Shown here in pieces: positions 1 through 4,227 of a DNA stretch of 5,168 nucleotides. The notes under the pieces are model-generated. The model saw only the letters and a list, made by a program, of their open reading frames with translations. It did not search any database and had not been told where the DNA came from. The stretch is from DASPKX01 sp035627835. GTDB lineage: Bacteria; Verrucomicrobiota; Verrucomicrobiia; Limisphaerales; SXQI01. Made by a program: the position numbers and the translations under genes. The DNA is taken from positions 1 through 5,168 of the forward strand of contig DASPKX010000167.1 in assembly GCA_035627835.1 (NCBI GenBank), written 5' to 3'. Positions within the stretch are counted from its first letter, which is position 1, and every line of letters begins with the position of its first letter.

Positions 1-38
1 GTCTTCGGGCTTTAATTGGAACTGACCGCGCACTTGAG

Positions 39-707
39 TTAAGAAAGAATGGTCTTGGCTGCTTCACCTATGGCGCGTTGGCCTTCTTCAGAAGTCGCCC
101 ACCTTACGCCGTAATCTGCAAGCTTGGAAAGAAAACTGCGCTGCCATGTCTTCTTCGGCAGCACCTCAAGTGATGCTTTAAGATCGGCTATGACTGATTT
201 CAATTTCTCGATCTCGGTTGCATTTAAGGCTACTTCCGTTTTTTGAGCCTCCATCGCGACTTGAAATGCATCCAGCTTCTTCCGCAGGTCGATTATCTCA
301 GATGGTGTAAACGGCTCTTGAGTGTCTTTGACCCGTTTTTCAAATTCGCCGAAAAGCGCATTTGCCAGCTTGTCTCGCCGTGCCAGAGCCTGTTTTGCTT
401 CGAGTTCCGCGGCAAGGTTTCTGAGCCAATCCTGAATGTGAAAGACCACGGAGGTAATAAACGTGTCGGTTGGTTCGTTCAGGATGAAAGTGTGCTCCTC
501 AGTCACATCACCGGGGCTGTAAAAGCCATGAGTTCCGGCGTCGCTATTGTGACCGATGAAAAACTTGAATGTTTCGTCATCGCGGAAGCCTATATGAAGA
601 ACCCCATCCTCTTCAGCGAGTTGCCTGATCATGAAGGCTTCAGACCCGAAACAGGAATCGTCAAGAGCCTCCTTTATGCTCAGGAGCGAGCGGCGATTTA
701 GCTTCAT
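39..707 (-). CDS. Hypothetical protein with C-terminal coiled coil, 222 aa
   Basis: I do not recognise a named family. The N-terminal half (residues about 1-95) looks globular and contains a YSPG motif at 63-66, followed by a Trp-bearing amphipathic helix (about 88-105). Residues 136-180, after an FTPSE motif at 133-137, are heptad-rich in Leu, Lys and Glu and probably form a coiled coil. A KKTW motif at 185-188 and a helical tail close the protein. There is no signal peptide or clear membrane span. This order (SPG motif, Trp helix, FT-x-E coiled coil, basic-Trp tail) recalls an unnamed, widely scattered family that I know only as 'hypothetical', so treat that as weak. The first ATG is used, with no good Shine-Dalgarno upstream. 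Base composition is lower in GC than the rest: 42% for 181-240 against 60% for 4681-4740. It follows the 174-aa gene after a 48-base gap. It could be an accessory cargo gene acquired separately. Confidence 0.75.
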   Translation of the reverse strand: MKLNRRSLLSIKEALDDSCFGSEAFMIRQLAEEDGVLHIGFRDDETFKFFIGHNSDAGTHGFYSPGDVTEEHTFILNEPTDTFITSVVFHIQDWLRNLAAELEAKQALARRDKLANALFGEFEKRVKDTQEPFTPSEIIDLRKKLDAFQVAMEAQKTEVALNATEIEKLKSVIADLKASLEVLPKKTWQRSFLSKLADYGVRWATSEEGQRAIGEAAKTILS

Positions 708-755
708 TGCCGCACTTTTCTAAGCGGGCGGAACGCCAGTGTCACGCCCTTAAGG

Positions 756-1280
756 TCAAAGCTGGAACAGATCGGGTTGGGAGGTTTGTTTTTTGGGCTT
801 GGTCGGGGAGCGGCGCGGTTGTTTGAGGAGGTCGCGGCGGGCTTCGGCCATCACCGTGATGGGATCCACCTTTGCAGCGGCGCTGCCTGCCATCTGCAAC
901 GCCGTTTCAATGCTCGCGCGGAGGGCTTTGGCTTCGTCGTAAATGGCGTCCTCCTGATGCTTGAAGCGCTCCTGGACGCACTTCATCAGGTAGCCTGGCC
1001 AATACTTCACCACCCCTGTCTTGCCGTGGACTTTGATCTCATTGAAGACATCCAGGAGGAGCTGCTTGTAGCGTTCGGGCGGGAGCGTCACGCCGCGTTT
1101 GTTCAGCCAGGCGGCGGGCCAGAGGACCACGTTCTTGCGGATGAAAGCGGCGTCTTGGGCCCATTTCTTGGGCTCCGCATCGGCATAAAATTGGTTCCGA
1201 ATTGCCGAAAGGAGGTCAGAAACGACCTCAGAAGGGGTGTTTTGGGTGGGTCGAGGGGCTGTTTTCGGCTGCTTGGACAT
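756..1280 (-). CDS. Hypothetical phage-type protein with C-terminal clamp-binding-like peptide, 174 aa
   Basis: The family is not recognised with confidence. Residues 1-17 are a polar, Pro/Thr-rich leader. Residues 18-125 appear to be a compact helical domain rich in Trp and Tyr (FIRKNVVLWPAAWLNKRG at 46-63, VKYWPGYLMK at 91-100). Residues 112-152 are helical. The end is a basic, disordered-looking tail (about 153-166) followed by Q168-P-D-L-F172 and two last residues. QxDLF-type pentapeptides at flexible C-termini are the classic bacterial beta sliding clamp-binding motif, as in polymerases and MutS, so a link to replication or repair is plausible but inferred. The ATG at 1280 is preceded by AGGGG (1293-1289) eight bases upstream, the best ribosome-binding site in the window. 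It stands alone after a 179-base gap, unlike the tightly packed genes upstream, so it may have its own promoter. Confidence 0.8.
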   Translation of the reverse strand: MSKQPKTAPRPTQNTPSEVVSDLLSAIRNQFYADAEPKKWAQDAAFIRKNVVLWPAAWLNKRGVTLPPERYKQLLLDVFNEIKVHGKTGVVKYWPGYLMKCVQERFKHQEDAIYDEAKALRASIETALQMAGSAAAKVDPITVMAEARRDLLKQPRRSPTKPKKQTSQPDLFQL

Positions 1281-1288
1281 TCACAAAA

Positions 1289-1293
1289 CCCCT
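1289..1293 (-). promoter_or_regulatory. Ribosome-binding site of the 174-aa gene
   Basis: On the minus strand AGGGG lies eight bases before the ATG at 1280. Most other genes in the window have no comparable site and begin at a neighbour's stop codon. This site therefore supports both the chosen start and the idea that the 174-aa gene is translated independently. Confidence 0.45.
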
Positions 1294-1336
1294 GGAAACA
1301 TTGAAAAAGTGCGTTCGCGTTGACTCGCCTCCATTA

Positions 1337-1356
1337 GCATGGAAACGAATCCATGC
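1337..1356. promoter_or_regulatory. Perfect 7-6-7 inverted repeat, candidate operator
   Basis: GCATGGA at 1337-1343 and TCCATGC at 1350-1356 are exact reverse complements separated by AACGAA. The element sits in the 179-base gap upstream of the 174-aa gene. On the minus strand it fills the 18-base spacer of a weak promoter-like pair (TTGTAT, 3 of 6 matches to the -35 consensus; GCTAAT, 4 of 6 to the -10 consensus), a position where a repressor could act. The promoter matches are poor and phylum-specific consensus is uncertain, so the operator reading is inference. It could also be a small RNA hairpin. Confidence 0.35.
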
Positions 1357-1364
1357 ATACAAAT

Positions 1365-1377
1365 CGCCCAATGGGCG
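1365..1377. promoter_or_regulatory. 6-1-6 palindrome CGCCCAATGGGCG
   Basis: CGCCCA (1365-1370) and TGGGCG (1372-1377) are exact reverse complements around a single base. It lies eight bases from the 7-6-7 inverted repeat in the same intergenic gap. The remaining gap sequence (about 1378-1459) shows nothing beyond a 5-bp stem, GCCTT/AAGGC with a CTT loop on the minus strand, at the end of the DUF5131 gene. That stem is too weak to call a terminator. The palindrome could be a second binding site or chance. Confidence 0.3.
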
Positions 1378-1459
1378 GCGGAACAACTGTTATCCGAGGC
1401 CGAGTCAGCCATTGTGCTTTGGCCATTAAAACTCGTTTGCGGGTTCATTTGGCGGCGCC

Positions 1460-2344
1460 TTAAGAAGGCACTTCATTCCACTCGTGGCCGTCCAGGAGGC
1501 GGCCTGCGGCTTTCTTTCCTACCCGATCCATCAGCCAAGCGGTGGCATCTGGTTGGTGGTCCTCGGGAATGTCGCCATTAAACTCCAAAGCAATTACCCG
1601 GTCGGTTGAACCATTCTCGTGCTCGTCCCGATCCTCTGCGTAAAGGTTACAGAGCGGCTTCCACTCGCCCCATTGCTTGAAGAAAAAGCCCACGCCATAG
1701 CTTCGTGACCTTTTCTGAACTGACCGGAACCAATCAGGGTGCGGCGGGCGAGCGCCAGGGCCGCTCTCACCTCCGGCAATAATCCAGTTCAAGCCCGCAA
1801 GGTGCCATGGGTCTAGGCGCACGGGGCCAAGGAGCGGTTCCATGCTGAGGAAACGCACGCGCGCGGGAACTTTGAGCAGCTCGGGAATGCGGCTGTCGGC
1901 GCGTTGTTGATCTTCAACGGTTGTTCCAGCCCAGACGTTGTCGGGCCAGCGATTGCGCCAGGCTTCTGGTGCGAAGCGCTTCATGTTCTCTGGTCGCTTC
2001 GTTAAAAGCATCCAGGTCAGCGCGGGCGTGGCGGCGATCAGAGGCCAGAGCTTCTGGCGTTCGTTATTCGCGGTCGGGTGGTCCTCAAACACGTCGCACA
2101 TCGAACCGCAGAACACGCGCCAGGGCTGGCCAGAGGCGGCGGCTTTGCGATTCCAGGCGAGCGGCTCGGTCCAGTGCTTTTCGCCAAAGAGGCGCCGCGG
2201 GGCTGTTGCGCCCCAAACTTTGTGGCCGTAGCGGTTAGCTAGCGTTTCCGCGTAGCAGTGAGCGCAGGCAGGCGAAACCTTCTCGCACCCCCACCAGGGG
2301 TTAAACGTGCTGTGCGCCCACTCGATCTTTGTCTCCTCGCCCAT
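1460..2344 (-). CDS. DUF5131 family (phage Gp37/Gp68-like) protein, 294 aa, complete
   Basis: This is the clearest family match in the window. Residues 5-33 carry the family signature: TKIEW, then NPWWGC, three cysteines C20-x6-C27-x2-C30, and CYAE. Further conserved blocks are LLTKRPEN (113-120), SMEPLLGP (167-174), IAGGESGPGARP (189-200), FFFKQWGEW (220-228) and the closing GRLLDGHEWNEVP (281-293). Length and both ends are as expected for an intact member. The family is common in phages and mobile elements. Its biochemical role is unproven, and the N-terminal three-cysteine motif suggests an iron-sulfur or radical-SAM-like site, which is inference. From memory, most relatives have RDQC before the FFFKQW block, whereas here the aligned position is Ser213. 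The start lies three bases after the TGA of the ASCH gene (TGA-TTT-ATG), which indicates translational coupling. A three-Cys-motif partner (TcmP) gene, often seen beside this family, is not in the window. Confidence 0.93.
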   Translation of the reverse strand: MGEETKIEWAHSTFNPWWGCEKVSPACAHCYAETLANRYGHKVWGATAPRRLFGEKHWTEPLAWNRKAAASGQPWRVFCGSMCDVFEDHPTANNERQKLWPLIAATPALTWMLLTKRPENMKRFAPEAWRNRWPDNVWAGTTVEDQQRADSRIPELLKVPARVRFLSMEPLLGPVRLDPWHLAGLNWIIAGGESGPGARPPHPDWFRSVQKRSRSYGVGFFFKQWGEWKPLCNLYAEDRDEHENGSTDRVIALEFNGDIPEDHQPDATAWLMDRVGKKAAGRLLDGHEWNEVPS

Positions 2345-2347
2345 AAA

Positions 2348-2710
2348 TCACCAGCGGATGAGGTTGCCGTGGAATGGGAGGCCGTGGACCTCTTCGAACC
2401 AATCGCGCATTTCGGTCCAATCTTTGAAGCCGTCCTCTTGTGCGACAAAATCAATAATGCTTGGTGTGTCAGCCGCCAGAATCACGAGATCGCCGACCTT
2501 GGCAAACGTGAGGTGGATTTCCACTGGCTTCACTTCCTTGCATTTGTGCTCGCCGAGCTTGCGGGCCTGCTTGGTGCGGCAGCCGGTCCAAAGATAAAGG
2601 GTTTCGCCCACCTTCGGCACTTTGCCGTCCTTGCGGATCGCGCGGATGGTTTGGCGTTTGCGGCCGTTCTGCACTGGCTCGGCAAAGCGAGGGCTAAAGT
2701 TCAGGAGCAT
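2348..2710 (-). CDS. ASCH-domain (PUA-like) protein, 120 aa
   Basis: The sequence begins MLLNFSPRFAEPVQNG and has the phage-type ASCH pattern: a basic KRQTIR at 18-23, GETLYLWTGCRTKQ at 35-48, a central beta-rich stretch (about 60-81), and a C-terminal DGFKDWTEMRDWF (93-105) followed by FHGNLIRW. ASCH domains share the PUA fold and generally bind RNA or modified nucleotides. Some act as nucleoside or base-processing enzymes, but the substrate here cannot be read from the sequence. An upstream in-frame ATG at 2761 would add 17 residues that are mostly Thr and Ser and overlap the preceding gene. The ATG at 2710 fits the family's usual N-terminus better. The first 17 bases overlap the end of the 68-aa gene, and DUF5131 follows after three bases, so the two were probably made together. 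Confidence 0.85.
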   Translation of the reverse strand: MLLNFSPRFAEPVQNGRKRQTIRAIRKDGKVPKVGETLYLWTGCRTKQARKLGEHKCKEVKPVEIHLTFAKVGDLVILAADTPSIIDFVAQEDGFKDWTEMRDWFEEVHGLPFHGNLIRW

Positions 2711-2900
2711 AAGGGTTGTCGTTGTGGTTGATGTCGTAGCTGGCGAGGACCGCGTCAGCATTCGGGTTAAATCGGCGGATCAGGCGCGCCATGCTCCGCT
2801 TCTCCTCAAGTGTGCCGTGTTCCAGCACGAGGGAGATTTCACCGGCGAGGCGATGGCGGTCGATCTCGGCAGAATCAAAGCTTGCTTCTGGATCGTTCAT
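2694..2900 (-). CDS. Small hypothetical protein, 68 aa
   Basis: I do not recognise this protein. It is acidic at the N-terminus (MNDPEASFDSAEID). Its middle is helical with charged residues (about 18-45, including GTLEEKRSMARLIRRFNP), and the tail is Asn/Asp-rich (YDINHNDNPYAPEL). It has no cysteines and no membrane segment. It overlaps the gene upstream by 26 bases and the ASCH gene downstream by 17 bases, in different frames. Because the overlaps are fairly long and no Shine-Dalgarno is seen, the start is uncertain. It is nonetheless the only reading frame that fills the space between its neighbours, and the protein-like composition supports it. It is probably a small phage protein of the same operon. 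Confidence 0.6.
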   Translation of the reverse strand: MNDPEASFDSAEIDRHRLAGEISLVLEHGTLEEKRSMARLIRRFNPNADAVLASYDINHNDNPYAPEL

Positions 2901-3225
2901 CAGTGGGGAACGAGTTGGCGCTGGTCAACCCTTCTTGGACAATGTCAGGCACGGGCCGGGCTTTGTGGAGAGCTATCGCGAATTCAACCACCTCGCGGAG
3001 TGATCTCTGATCGTAAGGGCCTCGACGGGAAAGCCTCTCCTGGTCTTTGTAATCGAGGTCGTAACAGTAAATGCGAAAGCTGACGTGGCGGTCGCACAAT
3101 CGCTTAGAGTTCCGAAATGACAGCTCAATGCTGAAGTCGGCGTCGGCCCCGAAGTGTGCGCGGAGCGCTTCCACAGCTTCAGAGAACGTCATCGGGGGCT
3201 TTGATTGCTCGTTCATACGTGTCAT
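2875..3225 (-). CDS. Hypothetical protein, 116 aa
   Basis: The family is not recognised. The start at 3225 overlaps the stop of the winged-helix gene as ATGA, a typical coupled start. A second ATG nine bases later (3216) is equally possible. The 20 extra residues upstream of 3225 are Pro/Arg-rich shadow sequence inside the winged-helix gene. Residues 12-26 (MTFSEAVEALRAHFG) look like a helix. Residues 31-60 alternate hydrophobic and polar (FSIELSF, HVSFRIYCYDLDYK), suggesting beta strands. Residues 73-90 form another helix and the last 20 or so residues are polar. This helix-strand-strand-helix order suggests a small alpha/beta protein. No catalytic motif is visible. It ends 26 bases inside the next gene. 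Confidence 0.7.
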   Translation of the reverse strand: MTRMNEQSKPPMTFSEAVEALRAHFGADADFSIELSFRNSKRLCDRHVSFRIYCYDLDYKDQERLSRRGPYDQRSLREVVEFAIALHKARPVPDIVQEGLTSANSFPTDERSRSKL

Positions 3226-3563
3226 CCGATGCGGGAGTGGGCGTAGCGGCGGACGGCCAGGGCGCGGTCTGCCATGCGTTTGCACTGGCTCTCCATCCGG
3301 TTCACAAAGTGGGTTATTTCCTCAGCGGTGGCGCGGTCGGTGTGCCGGTAGCCTTTGTCGCCGCTGATGACCTTCGGGCTCGCGTGCTCGGCGAGGTCGC
3401 GGATCTGGCGGTCATCCAGGAGCATGCGTTTGGCGATCTCCTTGGCCGTGAGCCAGTCCTCAGCATAACGGAGCAGCTCGACTAACGCGGCCGTGCGGCG
3501 CTGGCGGAGTTCGTCAGCGGGCTTGCGGACTTGGTAAAGTTCGAGCTGCGTTGGGGTCTCCAC
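3222..3563 (-). CDS. Winged helix-turn-helix phage protein, 113 aa
   Basis: Residues 24-58 form a helical lead-in and helix-turn-helix (ALVELLRYAEDWLTAKEIAK, then a recognition-type helix DDRQIRDLAEHA). Residues 63-74 (PKVISGDKGYRH) look like the beta wing with the common ISGxKGY turn. Residues 79-108 form a long C-terminal helix rich in Arg and Lys. This is the layout of small phage winged-helix DNA-binding proteins, so regulation or DNA binding is the likely role, with target unknown. The start is GTG at 3563. It has no Shine-Dalgarno because the upstream bases are a 9-base repeat array. The same frame continues upstream to a TAA 12 bases away and, beyond it, into the neighbouring Cys/His gene. 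The present start may therefore be a makeshift one created when the repeat-bounded segment arose. Confidence 0.78.
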   Translation of the reverse strand: METPTQLELYQVRKPADELRQRRTAALVELLRYAEDWLTAKEIAKRMLLDDRQIRDLAEHASPKVISGDKGYRHTDRATAEEITHFVNRMESQCKRMADRALAVRRYAHSRIG

Positions 3564-3588
3564 AGATTTCGCAGATTACCGCAGATTA
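3561..3588. repeat. 9-base tandem array (CGCAGATT type), left copy
   Basis: Three near-identical units, CACAGATTT, CGCAGATTA and CCGCAGATTA, follow each other on the plus strand. The array contains the stop codon of the Cys/His gene (3578-3576), the 12-base gap, and the GTG start of the winged-helix gene (3563-3561). It shares CAGATTTCGCAGAT (3563-3576) exactly with the array at 3921-3947, in the same orientation. I associate this repeat type with Verrucomicrobia-like genomes. It is not a CRISPR array. Confidence 0.8.
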
Positions 3589-3956
3589 GTTGAATTCCCG
3601 CCGCCAGGACTGAACAAGTTCGCGTCCACACCCGTGGTCGAACACCGATTATGAGCGTCACCTGGCGGCGGGAAATTGGTCCCGCCACCGTCCTCCAGCC
3701 CAGTAGCGAGCGGAACGTCCAAAGCCATCATGGACGTGGGTGGCGGGGTCTGTGCTGGGCGGTGAATGCCGCTCCAGATCGTGGCGCGCATCTGCGCAAG
3801 CGTTTCCTCGTTCAACCGCACCTGGGGGCGGTTGGGAATCAAGCAACGGAAGCATTGCCGGCCGAGATGCCAGCCGTGCGCAGCGCAGCGACGGAAAGGG
3901 AACAAGCGGAAGAGGTGATCCGCAGATTGCGCAGATTTCGCAGATGAAGTTTGCAT
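3576..3956 (-). CDS. Small Cys/His-motif protein bounded by repeats, 126 aa
   Basis: No family is recognised. The ATG at 3956 follows the zinc-ribbon gene's TGA by two bases (TGA-TC-ATG), the same coupling as at the previous junction. A longer in-frame start at 4094 would only read the shadow of that gene. Residues 4-13 (SSAKSAQSAD) are encoded by the 9-base repeat, and the stop lies in the second repeat copy. Between them, residues 24-38 hold a possible zinc site, C24-x2-H27 and C35-x2-C38 (CAAHGWHLGRQCFRC). Residues 43-64 are a plausible helix (VRLNEETLAQMRATIW). From about 67 the protein is Pro/Gly-rich and low in complexity, with GGGTNFPPPG and FSPGGGN encoded by inverted-repeat DNA. Codons in the first half end mostly in G or C, as expected for coding. 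The second half may be non-functional filler. The gene could be a truncated or disrupted remnant. Confidence 0.55.
   Translation of the reverse strand: MQTSSAKSAQSADHLFRLFPFRRCAAHGWHLGRQCFRCLIPNRPQVRLNEETLAQMRATIWSGIHRPAQTPPPTSMMALDVPLATGLEDGGGTNFPPPGDAHNRCSTTGVDANLFSPGGGNSTNLR
3595..3674. repeat. 14-bp perfect inverted repeat with 52-base spacer
   Basis: TTCCCGCCGCCAGG at 3595-3608 is the exact reverse complement of CCTGGCGGCGGGAA at 3661-3674. The spacer holds a nested imperfect stem: GTTCG (3618-3622) with CGAAC (3639-3643), and CCAC (3626-3629) with GTGG (3634-3637). The whole 80 bases could fold into a branched hairpin in DNA or RNA. It lies in the 3' part of the Cys/His gene, close to its stop, and next to the 9-base repeat array. 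It could be a REP- or MITE-like element or an RNA structure between two operon genes. Confidence 0.6.
3667..3686. repeat. 7-6-7 inverted repeat sharing an arm with the 14-bp stem
   Basis: GGCGGGA (3667-3673) and TCCCGCC (3680-3686) are exact reverse complements around AATTGG. The first arm is also part of the 14-bp arm at 3661-3674, so the two stems cannot form together. In addition CCCGCCACC (3681-3689) is complementary to GGTGGCGGG (3739-3747). The result is a chain of alternative pairings, in principle like an attenuator, although GC-rich coding sequence can give such matches by chance. Confidence 0.45.
3921..3947. repeat. 9-base tandem array (CGCAGATT type), right copy
   Basis: CGCAGATTG, CGCAGATTT and CGCAGATGA follow in tandem on the plus strand, giving an exact 9-base period that reads through as codons on the minus strand. 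The array encodes the repetitive SSAKSAQSAD segment near the N-terminus of the Cys/His gene. It is a direct repeat of the array at 3561-3588. The shared 14-mers start at 3563 and 3932, 369 bases apart. Confidence 0.8.
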
Positions 3957-3958
3957 GA

Positions 3959-4225
3959 TCAGTTCCGCGCCATTTTGATCGCGCGCACGAGGCGGCGGGT
4001 CGCGTAAAGGTTGTGGCGCTCGCGTTCGGGCAGCTCGGCCAACTCGGTGCCGGTCAGCGGCTGGAAGCTGTTCATCCAGAGGATGGCGCCGCATTCACCG
4101 CAAACCACGATGCGGCGGCGGATCCGGTTCACGTCAGTGAACATGAAGAAGGAATAGTAGTTGGAGGCGTCGGGATGCTCTGTTTTGCAATCCCCGCATT
4201 TTGGAGCTTCAGTGTTCGCGAGCAT
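3959..4225 (-). CDS. Small zinc-ribbon protein, 88 aa
   Basis: Two CxxC knuckles, C10-x2-C13 (KCGDCK) and C42-x2-C45 (VCGECG), are separated by a strand-rich, aromatic and basic segment (NYYSFFMFTDVNRIRRRIVV). This is the arrangement of a four-cysteine zinc ribbon. A helical region follows (about 58-87) with LTGTELAELPERERHNLYATRR, rich in Glu and Arg. Such small phage zinc ribbons usually bind nucleic acid or a protein partner, and the exact role is unknown. The ATG at 4225 lies two bases after the TGA of the GemA-like gene (TGA-TT-ATG). A 65-residue extension to an ATG at 4420 is possible but Pro/Ser/Arg-rich and entirely antiphase to the GemA-like gene, so I reject it. The next gene begins two bases after its stop. 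Confidence 0.8.
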   Translation of the reverse strand: MLANTEAPKCGDCKTEHPDASNYYSFFMFTDVNRIRRRIVVCGECGAILWMNSFQPLTGTELAELPERERHNLYATRRLVRAIKMARN

Positions 4226-4227
4226 AA

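Noticed and set aside
1..33. Possible GTG start at 33 of a further minus-strand gene running off the left edge
   Set aside because: Only 11 codons are visible and there is no ribosome-binding site or recognisable sequence, so it cannot be supported.
668..674. Perfect Shine-Dalgarno-like AAGGAGG on the minus strand inside the 222-aa gene
   Set aside because: The TTG that follows at good spacing is out of frame and reaches a stop within about a dozen codons, so this is coincidental codon content.
777..1304. Plus-strand ORF of 175 codons
   Set aside because: It is the shadow of the 174-aa minus-strand gene, which has a ribosome-binding site and a protein-like sequence with a conserved-looking end.
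1445..1470. Hairpin GCCTT-CTT-AAGGC at the end of the DUF5131 gene as a terminator
   Set aside because: The stem is only five pairs and no U-run follows on the minus strand.
1339..1581. Plus-strand ORF of 80 codons beginning inside the 7-6-7 inverted repeat, with a short hydrophobic stretch
   Set aside because: About half lies antisense to the well-supported DUF5131 gene, the end is Arg/Gly/Pro-rich shadow sequence, and no ribosome-binding site precedes it. A tiny membrane protein cannot be fully excluded.
2711..2761. N-terminal extension of the ASCH gene (Thr-rich) to an ATG at 2761
   Set aside because: ASCH-type phage proteins usually begin directly at the MLLNF-like strand, and the Thr run is shadow of the 68-aa gene's Asn/Asp-rich tail.
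3561..3947. Repeats considered as a CRISPR array
   Set aside because: The units are 9 bases long and in direct tandem without spacers, and only two clusters exist. No cas-like gene is present.
3957..4094. N-terminal extension of the Cys/His gene to an ATG at 4094
   Set aside because: The extra 46 residues are Arg/Pro-rich and read the zinc-ribbon gene out of frame. The ATG at 3956 is coupled to that gene's stop.
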